Shown piece after piece: positions 54,885 through 62,847 of a DNA stretch of 64,000 nucleotides. The notes below the pieces were generated by a model. It was not told the DNA's origin. It saw nothing but the letters and a program-made list of their open reading frames with translations, and ran no database searches. This DNA is from Cellulomonas hominis (GTDB taxonomy: Bacteria; Actinomycetota; Actinomycetes; Actinomycetales; Cellulomonadaceae): the NCBI RefSeq assembly GCF_014201095.1, contig NZ_JACHDN010000001.1, positions 310,001-374,000 of the forward strand, given 5' to 3'. The position numbers were made by a program, and so were the translations under genes. How positions within the stretch are numbered: the first letter of the stretch is position 1; every line of letters starts with the position of its first letter.

Positions 54885-55535
54885 ATGAGCGAGGCCAGAC
54901 GGTCCGCGCACCCCCGCCCGGAGACCCTCGAGCGCCGGCGACGCATCCTGTCCGCGGCGATGACGACCTTCGGCCGCAAGGGCTACAACAAGGGTCCGCT
55001 CACCGAGATCGCCGACCAGGTCGGCATGACGCACGCCGGGATCCTGCACCACTTCGGGTCCAAGGACCAGCTGCTCGTCGAGGTGCTCCGGTACCGCGAC
55101 CAGACCGACGTCGAGGACCTCGACGAGGGGCACATGCCGTACGGCATCGAGCTGTTCCGGCACCTCGTGCGCACCGCGTTCGCCAACGAGCGCCGTCCAG
55201 GCCTCGTGCAGACCTATGCCGTGCTGTCCGCGGAGTCCGTCACGGACGACCACCCCGCCAGGGCGTACTTCCAGGAGCGCTACGACACGCTGCGCGGCGA
55301 CATCGTCGCGGCGTTCCGGCTGGTCTGCGCCGAGCGCGGCATCGCCGAGCCGGACACGGTCGATCGTGCCGCTGCCGGCATCCTCGCCGTCATGGACGGG
55401 CTGCAGGTGCAGTGGCTCCTCGCGCCGGACGACGTGGAGCTGGCACTCGCCAGCGAGTTCGCGATCGAGGCCCTCGTCGCGGCGGTCGTCCATCCGCAGC
55501 CCCCGGAGGTCGCCACCGAGCGGCCCGACCGCTAG
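54885..55535 (+). CDS. TetR-family transcriptional regulator
   Basis: A 216-residue TetR regulator. The helix-turn-helix is in RRRILSAAMTTFGRKGYNKG, TEIADQVGMTHAGILHHFGS and KDQLLVEVLRYRD; the C-terminal ligand/dimer domain runs to the end. It is divergent from the beta-glucoside cassette and is its likely regulator. Its TAG stop overlaps the gpsA stop on the other strand (the bases CTAG serve both). The ribosome binding site is GGGAG. Confidence 0.93.
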   Translation: MSEARRSAHPRPETLERRRRILSAAMTTFGRKGYNKGPLTEIADQVGMTHAGILHHFGSKDQLLVEVLRYRDQTDVEDLDEGHMPYGIELFRHLVRTAFANERRPGLVQTYAVLSAESVTDDHPARAYFQERYDTLRGDIVAAFRLVCAERGIAEPDTVDRAAAGILAVMDGLQVQWLLAPDDVELALASEFAIEALVAAVVHPQPPEVATERPDR

Positions 55536-56533
55536 ACGCCCTCCGCCTTGCGCGGCCGCCCCAGCAGCAGCGGCGCCAGCGCGTCCACGGGCAGCCCCTC
55601 GTGCAGCACCTGCACCACGGCCGCGGTGATCGGCATCTCCACCCCGGCGCGCTCCGCGAGGTCCAGCACCGACCGGGACGACTTCACGCCCTCCGCGGTG
55701 CCCCCGGTGGCCGCGGTCGCCTCGTCGAGGGACATCCCCCGCCCGATGTGCAGGCCGAGCCGGTGGTTGCGGGAGTCCGGCGACGCGCAGGTCGCCATGA
55801 GGTCCCCCATGCCCGCGAGCCCGGGGAACGTCTCGGCCCGCGCGCCGAGCGCCAGCCCGAGCCGGGTGATCTCGACCAGCCCGCGCGTGATGACGGTGGC
55901 CATGGTGTTGTACCCGAGGCCCCGGCCCTGCGAGATGCCGACCGCGAGCGCGATGACGTTCTTCACGGCCCCGCAGAGCTCGACGCCGACGACGTCGTCG
56001 TTCGTGTACGGGCGGAAGTACCCCGAGGCGCACGCCGCGGCGACCCGCTCGGCGGCGCCCGCGTCCGCGGCGGCCACGACGGTGGCGGTCGGCTGCCGCG
56101 CGGCGATCTCGGACGCCAGGTTCGGCCCGGACAGCACCGCGACCCGGGCGGCGGGCAGGTCCAGCGCCTCGGCCACGACCTCGCTCATCCGCTGGTCGGT
56201 GGCGAGCTCGACACCCTTCATCAGCGAGACGGCGACCGCGCCCGGGTCCAGGCGGCCGGCGAGCGGGGCGAGCGTCGCGCGGGCCGACTGGGACGGCACG
56301 GCCACCGCGACCACGTCGGCACCGGCGACCGCCGCGACCGGGTCGGGGTCGGCCGTGACGCCCGCGGGCAGCTCGATGCCCGGCAGGTACCGCTCGTTGC
56401 GGCGGTGCTCCGCGATCTCGGCGCAGACCGCGGCGTCGCGGCCCCAGACGGTGACCTCGCACCCCGCGTCGGCGAGGACGGCGGCGAACGTGGTGCCCCA
56501 GGCACCCGCGCCGAGGACGGCGGCGCGCGTCAC
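55532..56533 (-). CDS. gpsA: glycerol-3-phosphate dehydrogenase [NAD(P)+]
   Basis: A 333-residue enzyme that reduces dihydroxyacetone phosphate to glycerol-3-phosphate for phospholipids. N-terminal VLGAGAWGTTFAAVLADAG binds NAD(P). ELCGAVKNVIALAVGISQG contains the catalytic lysine, and GLAGMGDLMATCASPDSRNH is a family signature. The start overlaps the plsC stop as GTGA, so plsC and gpsA form one unit for the first steps of phospholipid synthesis. Confidence 0.97.
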   Translation of the reverse strand: MTRAAVLGAGAWGTTFAAVLADAGCEVTVWGRDAAVCAEIAEHRRNERYLPGIELPAGVTADPDPVAAVAGADVVAVAVPSQSARATLAPLAGRLDPGAVAVSLMKGVELATDQRMSEVVAEALDLPAARVAVLSGPNLASEIAARQPTATVVAAADAGAAERVAAACASGYFRPYTNDDVVGVELCGAVKNVIALAVGISQGRGLGYNTMATVITRGLVEITRLGLALGARAETFPGLAGMGDLMATCASPDSRNHRLGLHIGRGMSLDEATAATGGTAEGVKSSRSVLDLAERAGVEMPITAAVVQVLHEGLPVDALAPLLLGRPRKAEGV

Positions 56534-57291
56534 GCCGCTCCCGCTGCCGGGCCGGACGCGCCCGCGGACCCCGCCCCGGGGCCGCCCCCGTCGCGGCGCA
56601 TGTCGTACGGCCGCTCGGGCGGGGTCGCGCCGCGCACGTCCGCGAGGAGCGCGGTGATCGCGGCCATGACCCGCTCGGTGGCCTCCCGCAGCGTCGCGGC
56701 GTCGAGCGGCCGGTCGTACAGGTCGTCCAGGTCGACCGGCGGCCCGGCGACGACGGTGATCCGCTTCGGCGGGATCGGCTTGAACAGCTTGGCGTACCGC
56801 CCGAGCAGGTCCTGCGCGCCCCACTGCGCGATCGGCACGACCGGGGCGCGGGACGCGAGCGCCAGCCGGGCGACGCCGGTCTTGGCGACCATCGGCCACA
56901 GGTCGGGGTCCCGGGTGAGCGTGCCCTCGGGGAACACGGCGACGCACTCCCCCGCCGCCAGGGCGGTCTCGGCGGCACGCAGCGAGTCGCCGGCCTGCGC
57001 GGTGTTCCGGTACACCGGGATCTGCCCCGTGGTCCGCAGGACCCAGCCGACCACCGGCACGGAGAACAGCGACGACTTCGCGAGGATCTTGGGCGCGACG
57101 CCGTTGTCGTACAGGTAGTGCGCGAACGTCAGGGGGTCGACGTTCGTCATGTGGTTGCCGGCCGCGATGAACCCGGTCCCGGACGGGAGGTGCTCGGCAC
57201 CCCGCCAGTCGCGGCGCGTGATGCCGTACAGCACGGGGCGCAGGACGCGGGCGACGTTGCGGTAGGCGCGGTTGGCGCGGGGCGGGTGCAC
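56530..57291 (-). CDS. plsC: 1-acylglycerol-3-phosphate acyltransferase (PlsC family)
   Basis: A 253-residue membrane-associated acyltransferase. The catalytic HX4D is in GNHMTNVDPLTF, glycerol-phosphate binding in VAVFPEGTLTRDP, and VPIAQWGAQ is the fourth motif. It would acylate lysophosphatidate to phosphatidate. The C-terminus is a Gly/Ala-rich tail. The GTG at 57291 follows a TAGCAT hexamer by 8 bases. Confidence 0.93.
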   Translation of the reverse strand: MHPPRANRAYRNVARVLRPVLYGITRRDWRGAEHLPSGTGFIAAGNHMTNVDPLTFAHYLYDNGVAPKILAKSSLFSVPVVGWVLRTTGQIPVYRNTAQAGDSLRAAETALAAGECVAVFPEGTLTRDPDLWPMVAKTGVARLALASRAPVVPIAQWGAQDLLGRYAKLFKPIPPKRITVVAGPPVDLDDLYDRPLDAATLREATERVMAAITALLADVRGATPPERPYDMRRDGGGPGAGSAGASGPAAGAA

Positions 57292-57299
57292 GGGAGCCG

Positions 57300-57305
57300 A
57301 TGCTA
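57300..57305 (-). promoter_or_regulatory. -10 hexamer, probable promoter of plsC-gpsA
   Basis: TAGCAT on the minus strand ends 8 bases before the plsC GTG at 57291, in the 32-base gap to the upstream gene. Confidence 0.4.
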
Positions 57306-57323
57306 CCCGCGGCCGGGCACCCC

Positions 57324-57611
57324 TCAGCGGGCGGCGGGCGCGACGCTCCCGCCGCGCGCCCCGCGCCGCAGGCGCACCTCGACCGGGGCGCCCGGGACGT
57401 CCGCGACGCGCGCCCGCACCTGCGCCGCGGCCTCCGCCTCGACCTCCGCGTCCGTGAGGTCCTCCACCAGCGGCACGTCCGCGAGCGCGCGGGTGCGGTC
57501 GACCACGCGCAGCAGCTCGTCGACGGCCGCGACGGTCTGCCGGCCGGTGGCGACGACGAGCGCCGCGCCGCCCACGTCGAGACGGACCACCAGGTGCAGG
57601 CCACCGGTCAC
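57324..57611 (-). CDS. hypothetical protein (95 aa)
   Basis: A 95-residue protein of unknown family. It begins TGGLHLVVRLDVGGAALVVA, continues with VAAVDELLRVVDRTRALADV and ends in an Arg/Gly-rich tail. Two strands and two helices seem likely, with no membrane segment. Codon third positions are nearly all G or C, and GAGGAGG lies 8 bases before the GTG at 57611; an in-frame GTG at 57662 lacks a site. It precedes plsC on the same strand by 32 bases. Confidence 0.6.
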   Translation of the reverse strand: MTGGLHLVVRLDVGGAALVVATGRQTVAAVDELLRVVDRTRALADVPLVEDLTDAEVEAEAAAQVRARVADVPGAPVEVRLRRGARGGSVAPAAR

Positions 57612-57857
57612 CGGGCTCGCCTCCTCGACCGCCGGGGCCCCGGTCCGGACCGATGGCCACACGATAGGTCGCGCCGCGCGCGCCGCAACCGGTGAGGCGC
57701 ACCTGGCGTGCGTCCGGCGTGCGCATTTGGCACTATCTCCCCCAGGTCCCGCGACGCGGTCGTCGGGACCCCCGCGCGTCGTTGGGACGAAGCGAGCAGC
57801 GCGAGAACAGCGTGTCGGTGGCATGCCGCCGGCGCGCCCTCGGCTCCGGAGCTCCGC

Positions 57858-59033
57858 ATGTCCCTCACCACACGCTCGTCGTCGTCCCCGGCGGAGCATC
57901 GCTCCGCCGTGCCCGGCACCTTCCGCGTCCTCGGCGACAACGGCTCCCTGGTCTGGTCGGAACCCGTGTTCCGGATCCACGGGTTCGAGCCCGGCGACGT
58001 CGTCCCCTCGACCGCCCTGATGCTCGCCCACTGCCACCGCGACGACCGCCCCGCCCTCGAGGCCGTGCTGCGCGTCGCGCCCGAGCCCGCCGCCGAGGGC
58101 CGCAGCGTCCGGTACCGGCTCCTGGACGCCGTGGGCACCGAACGCATCGTCCTGGCGGTGCTGGCTCCTGGTGTCGACCCGCGGCACTCCGGACGCCCCG
58201 CCGACGGCGTCCCGCACCGGGCCGCGACGGACGGCGCCCCCGCCGGGTCCGAGGGCGTCCTGCAGGACGGCCGCACCGGGCAGGACGGCCACGCCCGGCA
58301 GGACGGCCACCCCGACCACGACGGCCACCCGGGCCACGCCGGCGGGACGGGCGGGCGCGCCGACGGCCACGCGGCGCAGCTGCTCGGCCTGCTCGTCGAC
58401 CTCGGCGCCGAGATCGGCGCGACCGCGGCGCGCCGCGCGGACGACATGCTCGCCGCGGCCATCGCGTCCCGCGAGGTCATCGACCAGGCCAAGGGTGCCG
58501 CGATGCTCGCGTACGGCCTGGACGGCCCGGCGGCCTTCGAGTTCCTGCGCTGGCACTCCGAGCACCTCAACGTGAAGGTGCGCAGCGTCGCCGAGCGCCT
58601 GCTCGCCGCCCTGCCCGGCCGGAGCGTCGACGCCGACCCGCGCGACGTGCTGGACGCGGCGCTGGCCAGCCTGGCGGACGTGCCCGCCCCGTCGCCGGAC
58701 CCGGTGGCGCCGGCGGACCGGGACGGGCTCCCGGCGCGCCTGGTGGTCCGGCACGCGCTAGAGGGCCGGACCGTGCTGGTGCGGCTCGACGGCGAGGTGG
58801 ACGCGGCCACGGCGCCCACGCTGGTGGCGGGCCTGGCGGACGCCCTGCGCGCCACGCCGAACCGCGGTCAGCTCGTGGTGGACGCCGCGGACCTGGACCG
58901 GCTCGGCCCGGTGGCCGCCCTGCACATCGCGCGCCTGCGCCGCCGCTGCGACCACGCCGGCGTCACCCTGCGCCTCGTGCCGCCGGACGGCCGGCCCGAG
59001 ATGCGGGGCGGGGCCGCGCGCAGCAGCATGTGA
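57858..59033 (+). CDS. PAS-ANTAR-STAS domain fusion protein
   Basis: A 391-residue soluble regulator. Residues 20-100 look like a PAS domain (TFRVLGDNGSLVWSEPVFRI, typical of PAS linked to ANTAR). Residues about 115-175 are a His/Asp/Gly-rich repeat (QDGHARQDGHPDHDGHPGH). Residues about 193-250 are an ANTAR RNA-binding domain (REVIDQAKGAAMLAYGLDG, K212). Residues about 290-391 are a STAS domain (VLVRLDGEVDAATAPTLVAG). ANTAR proteins prevent transcription termination by binding RNA stem-loop pairs; STAS domains bind anti-sigma factors. GGAG lies 6 bases upstream of the start. Confidence 0.85.
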   Translation: MSLTTRSSSSPAEHRSAVPGTFRVLGDNGSLVWSEPVFRIHGFEPGDVVPSTALMLAHCHRDDRPALEAVLRVAPEPAAEGRSVRYRLLDAVGTERIVLAVLAPGVDPRHSGRPADGVPHRAATDGAPAGSEGVLQDGRTGQDGHARQDGHPDHDGHPGHAGGTGGRADGHAAQLLGLLVDLGAEIGATAARRADDMLAAAIASREVIDQAKGAAMLAYGLDGPAAFEFLRWHSEHLNVKVRSVAERLLAALPGRSVDADPRDVLDAALASLADVPAPSPDPVAPADRDGLPARLVVRHALEGRTVLVRLDGEVDAATAPTLVAGLADALRATPNRGQLVVDAADLDRLGPVAALHIARLRRRCDHAGVTLRLVPPDGRPEMRGGAARSSM

Positions 59034-59058
59034 GGACCCCGACGCGAGGAGGACGGAC

Positions 59059-59220
59059 GTGAGCGACCAGCCCGACGACCGGCCCGAGGGCGTGCTGCCC
59101 GGGGGCGACCCCGACGACGCCGCCGAGCGGAGCACCCCCGGCTCGGACGGCGACGGCCCCGAGCCCGGCTACGAGCCGCCCGCCGACGACGAGGCGGGGC
59201 GCGGCGCGGACGGCGCGTGA
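59059..59220 (+). CDS. small acidic, disordered protein (53 aa)
   Basis: A 53-residue, strongly acidic protein (SDQPDDRPEGVLPGGDPDD, then PADDEAGRG) without hydrophobic segments. The GTG start has GAGGAGG 6 bases upstream. Its stop overlaps the next gene, so it sits tightly between two ANTAR genes. It may be a flexible partner or a translational coupler; I recognise no family. Confidence 0.6.
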   Translation: MSDQPDDRPEGVLPGGDPDDAAERSTPGSDGDGPEPGYEPPADDEAGRGADGA

Positions 59221-59996
59221 TGGCGACCGGGCACGGCGCCGGGCAGGAGGCCGCGCCGGACTGGCGGTCCGGGGCCCTCGGGGAGCTGCACGCGCTCCTC
59301 GCGGCGACCGTGCCCGTCGACGCGCTGCTGGACGCGATCGTGCGCCGCGCGGCGACGCTCGCCGGCCCGGACGCGTCCGCGGCGATCACGGTCCGGCTGG
59401 GTGGCCAGGCCACGGTCGTGGCCGCCAGCGACGAGCGGGCGGCCACGTGCGACCGCGCGGAGCAGGCCGCCGGCGACGGCCCCTGCCTGGAGGCGGCCCG
59501 GGTCGAGCGGCTCATCACCGTCCCCGACGTGGCGGCCGACCCCCGGTGGCGGGAGTGGCGGGAGGCGACGCTCGCGGCCGGCTTCGGGTCGGCCGCCGCG
59601 CTGCCGGCGCGCGCGGAGGACGGCATCCAGCTCGACCTCGCGATCAACCTCTACCGCGCGGGCACCGGCGAGTGGCACGAGGACGTCCTGGCGGGCGTCG
59701 GGCGGTTCGCGGACGACGCGGGCCGGGCCGTCGCGGTCGCGGCCCGGGCCGAGGAGCAGGCGCGGGTGAACGCCGACCTCAAGCAGGCGATGGCCGCGCG
59801 GGCGGTCATCGACCAGGCCCTCGGCGTGGTCATGGCGCAGAACCGCTGCGGCCCGGAGGAGGCGTTCGCGATCCTGCGGCGGGCGTCGCAGAACCGGAAC
59901 GCCAAGATGCGGGACGTCGCGGCGGAGATCGTCACCCGCATCTCGGGCACGGAGCCGCACAGCCCGCACGAGTTCCGGGACCGGCCGGGGCGCTGA
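59217..59996 (+). CDS. GAF-ANTAR domain regulator
   Basis: A 259-residue protein: GAF domain (about 30-175; ELHALLAATVPVDALLDAIV, QAAGDGPCLEA typical of ANTAR-linked GAF) and ANTAR domain (about 185-240; LKQAMAARAVIDQALGVVMA, then RNAKMRDVAAEIV). It is expected to act as an RNA-binding antiterminator controlled by a small ligand. The GTG at 59217 overlaps the upstream stop; the ATG at 59220 is equally possible. It forms a unit with the PAS-ANTAR-STAS gene. Confidence 0.9.
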   Translation: MMATGHGAGQEAAPDWRSGALGELHALLAATVPVDALLDAIVRRAATLAGPDASAAITVRLGGQATVVAASDERAATCDRAEQAAGDGPCLEAARVERLITVPDVAADPRWREWREATLAAGFGSAAALPARAEDGIQLDLAINLYRAGTGEWHEDVLAGVGRFADDAGRAVAVAARAEEQARVNADLKQAMAARAVIDQALGVVMAQNRCGPEEAFAILRRASQNRNAKMRDVAAEIVTRISGTEPHSPHEFRDRPGR

Positions 59997-60002
59997 GCGC
60001 GC

Positions 60003-60992
60003 TCACGCCGTGCTGGACCGCACCTCCACCCGGAACGGCACCTCGACCAGCGCCGGCGGCACGGTGCGGTTCTCGACCCGCCGCACCAGCAGCCGCACCG
60101 CCTCGCGTGCCAGCAGCGGCAGGTCCGGCGCGACCGTGGTGAGCCCCGCGTACCGGGACTCCTCGATGTCGTCGAACCCGGCCACCGCGACGTCCCCCGG
60201 GACCGCCAGCCCCGCCTGCCGCAGGGTGTGCATCGCCCCGAGCGCGAGGAGGTCGTTGAAGCACAGCACCGCGTCCGGCCGGGCACCGGCGGCGAGCAGC
60301 TCCCGGACCGCGCGCTCGCCGTCGGCGCGCCGGTAGGCCTTGACCCGCGCGACGAGCGAGGAGTCCGGGACCAGGTCGGCGGCGAGCAGCGCCTGCACGT
60401 GCCCGAGCCAGCGCTCGCCGCCGGTGCTGCCGCCGTCCTGGCGCCCGACGACCGCGATGCGCCGCCGCCCGGTCGCCAGGAGGTGCTCGGTGAGCTCCCG
60501 GGCGGCGCGCACGCTGTCCATCCCGACGTGGTCGGCCCGGACCGCGTACCGGTGCTCGCCGAGCATGACCAGGGGCGTCTCCCCGATCCGCTCGACGACC
60601 ACCTCCTGCGGGGTGACGAGCGGGGACAGGATGACCCCGTCGACCAGCCGGGAGGTCAGGTCCACGAGCGCGACCCGCTCCCCCTCGACGTCCCCGAGGG
60701 TCTCCTCGATGACGAGCACCCGGCCGTGCTCCTTGGCCGCGCGCCCCGCCTCCGACGCGAGCGCCGCGAAGTACGGCGACGTCAGCTCCGGGACCGCGAG
60801 CGCGAGGATGCCGGACCGGCCGTGGCGCAGGCTGCGGGCGCTCTGGTTGGGCCGGTACCCGAGCGCGTCGATGGCGTCCTGCACCCGGCCGCGGGTGGCC
60901 TCCGTGACGTGCGGGTGGCCGTTGATGACGTTCGACACCGTCTTGAACGACACCCCCGCCCGCGCCGCGACGTCCCGGAGGGTCACTCGCAC
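60003..60992 (-). CDS. LacI-family transcriptional regulator
   Basis: A 329-residue LacI repressor: N-terminal helix-turn-helix and hinge (TLRDVAARAGVSFKTVSNVI, NQSARSLRHGRSG) and a periplasmic-binding-protein-like ligand domain (AVAGFDDIEESRYAGLTTV). It is the last gene of the sugar ABC/GH43 operon and probably regulates it. The operator would lie upstream of the binding-protein gene, outside the window. Start choice: GTG at 60992 with GGTGGA upstream; GTG at 60986 would overlap the GH43 stop as GTGA. Confidence 0.93.
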   Translation of the reverse strand: MRVTLRDVAARAGVSFKTVSNVINGHPHVTEATRGRVQDAIDALGYRPNQSARSLRHGRSGILALAVPELTSPYFAALASEAGRAAKEHGRVLVIEETLGDVEGERVALVDLTSRLVDGVILSPLVTPQEVVVERIGETPLVMLGEHRYAVRADHVGMDSVRAARELTEHLLATGRRRIAVVGRQDGGSTGGERWLGHVQALLAADLVPDSSLVARVKAYRRADGERAVRELLAAGARPDAVLCFNDLLALGAMHTLRQAGLAVPGDVAVAGFDDIEESRYAGLTTVAPDLPLLAREAVRLLVRRVENRTVPPALVEVPFRVEVRSSTA

Positions 60993-62014
60993 GGCAGCCG
61001 GTCCACCGTCGCCGCGGGCCCGTCGAGCACGGGCGCACCACCGGAGAACCGCAGCGGCGTCAGCCACAGCTGCCGGCCCGGGACGGCCGAGCCCACCGCG
61101 TCGGGCGGCCACGCGTGGTGCGCGTACCAGAGCCCGCCGTCGGTGGCGACGACGCTGCCGTGCCCCGGCCCCGCCGCCTCGGGCGTGCTCCGCATCAGCG
61201 GTTCGGCCTGCGGCTTCGTGTACGGCCCGGTGACGGCGTCGGCGACCGCGTAGCCGACGCCGTACTGGTCCGAGCCGTAGTCGTTCGCGGAGTACAGCAG
61301 GACGTACCGGCCGTCGTGCCGCAGCAGGGTCGGCCCCTCGACGAGCGGGCCCTCCCAGTCCTGGTCGTGCGTGAGGAGATCCACGGGCTCGCCCACCAGC
61401 CCCGTCCCGTCCTCGGTGAGCCGCTGCACCCGGATCCAGGACCGGACCCCGATGTGGTTGCCGTCGTTCTTCCACAGCAGGTACGGCGTGCCGTCGTCGT
61501 CCACGAACGGGGACGCGTCGATGGACCCGCCCTCGGCGTGCTCGCAGATCAGCGGCGCGGCGGAGTCGTCGACGAACGGTCCCGTGGGCGCGTCCGCGAC
61601 GGCCACGCCGATGCACTGGTCCTGCGTCTCGCGCTCCATCGCGGTGTAGTACGCGAGGTACCGGTCGCCGAGCCGGAGCACCTCGGGCGCCCAGTGCCGG
61701 CCGGCGCCCGTCCAGGCGGCGAGCACGGGCATGGCGTCCCCCGCCACCTCCCACGTGACCAGGTCGGCCGAGCGCAGGACCGGCATCGTGCCGAACCGGC
61801 CCTGCGTGCCGTAGGCGTACCAGGAGTCGCCGTCGCGCAGGACGAACGGGTCGGGCAGGTTACCGTCCCAGACGGGGTTGGTGAAGGCCACGGTCTGCTC
61901 CTCTGCGGTGGCGGGGCTGGTCGGGTCGGGGTCGGGGGCGCCGGCGCCGCAGCCGGCCAGCAGGGTGAGCGCGGCGATGGCGGCGAGGGCGGCGGCTGCG
62001 CGGGCGGCCCTCAT
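60983..62014 (-). CDS. GH43-type glycoside hydrolase lipoprotein
   Basis: A 343-residue five-bladed propeller enzyme with a lipoprotein signal (lipobox LAGC, cysteine 22). Proposed catalytic residues: base D55 in NLPDPFVL, pKa modulator D166 in SIDASPFVDDDG, acid E226 in VEGPTLLRHDG. Family 43 members are arabinanases, arabinofuranosidases and xylosidases. Being anchored outside the membrane, it probably trims arabinan or arabinoxylan pieces before import by the co-encoded transporter. It overlaps both neighbouring genes. Confidence 0.9.
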   Translation of the reverse strand: MRAARAAAALAAIAALTLLAGCGAGAPDPDPTSPATAEEQTVAFTNPVWDGNLPDPFVLRDGDSWYAYGTQGRFGTMPVLRSADLVTWEVAGDAMPVLAAWTGAGRHWAPEVLRLGDRYLAYYTAMERETQDQCIGVAVADAPTGPFVDDSAAPLICEHAEGGSIDASPFVDDDGTPYLLWKNDGNHIGVRSWIRVQRLTEDGTGLVGEPVDLLTHDQDWEGPLVEGPTLLRHDGRYVLLYSANDYGSDQYGVGYAVADAVTGPYTKPQAEPLMRSTPEAAGPGHGSVVATDGGLWYAHHAWPPDAVGSAVPGRQLWLTPLRFSGGAPVLDGPAATVDRLPCE

Positions 62015-62847
62015 CCCTTCAGCCCGCTCCGGGCGACGCCCTCGATGACGAACCGCTGCGTGAACACGAACAGCACGATCACCGGGACCGACGCCACGAC
62101 GGCGCCCGCCATGATCGACGGGAAGTCCGTGACGTACGCGCCCTGCAGCAGCTTCAGCCCGGCCGGCAGCGTGAGCCGCTCGGGGCTGAACAGCACGTAC
62201 ACCGGCCAGATGTAGTCGTTCCAGTTGCCGAGGAACGCCAGCACCGCGAGCGTCGCGAGCGCCGGCCGGGTGTTCGGCAGCACGACCTGCGTGAACACCC
62301 GCCACTGGTTCGCGCCGTCCAGCGCCGCCGCCTCCTCCAGCTCCGCGGGCAGCCCCACGAAGAACTGCCGGAGGAAGAACACCCCGAACGCGCCGGCCGC
62401 GCCCGGGACGACCAGCGCCCAGAGCGAGTCCGTCCAGCCGAGCGCGTCGATCGTCAGGTAGTTCGGCATGAGGAACACGAACGCGGGCAGGAACAGCGTC
62501 GAGACGACGACCCCGAACACCAGCCCGCGCCCGCGGAACCGCATGCGGGCCAGCGCGAACGCCGCCGTGGACGCGACCACGAGGACGAGCGCGGTGTGCA
62601 GGGTGCCCGCGACCAGCGAGTTGAGGAACCAGCGCAGCACCGGGTACTGCCCGTCGAGGCTCAGCAGCCGGTCGTACGCGGACAGGTCCACGTCCTGCGG
62701 CCACGGCGTCGGCGGGGACGCGGTGGCCTCCCCGTAGGACTTCACCGAGGTCAGCAGCATCCAGGCCAGCGGCCCGATGAAGGTCACGGCGAGCACGAGC
62801 AGCAGGGCCCAGGTGACGAGCGGCCCGAGGCCGCGCCGGGCCCTCAC
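62011..62847 (-). CDS. sugar ABC transporter permease, MalG-type
   Basis: A 278-residue CUT1-family permease with six membrane segments. The EAA loop is in LPAELEEAAALDGANQWRVF, and FLGNWNDYIWPVYVLFSP and FVIEGVARSGLKG end the protein in the usual MalG way. It pairs with the MalF-type protein upstream. Overlaps of 4 bases on both sides. No ATPase gene is in this operon, so a shared MsmK-type ATPase elsewhere is likely. Confidence 0.95.
   Translation of the reverse strand: MRARRGLGPLVTWALLLVLAVTFIGPLAWMLLTSVKSYGEATASPPTPWPQDVDLSAYDRLLSLDGQYPVLRWFLNSLVAGTLHTALVLVVASTAAFALARMRFRGRGLVFGVVVSTLFLPAFVFLMPNYLTIDALGWTDSLWALVVPGAAGAFGVFFLRQFFVGLPAELEEAAALDGANQWRVFTQVVLPNTRPALATLAVLAFLGNWNDYIWPVYVLFSPERLTLPAGLKLLQGAYVTDFPSIMAGAVVASVPVIVLFVFTQRFVIEGVARSGLKG

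Noticed and set aside
54744..56978. Long minus-strand frame across tetR, gpsA and plsC
   Set aside because: Shadow of three recognised genes in other frames.
57300..57695. Plus-strand frame of 131 codons upstream of the PAS-ANTAR-STAS gene
   Set aside because: It is opposite the 95-residue minus-strand gene, lacks a ribosome binding site and is Arg-rich in the way typical of shadow frames.
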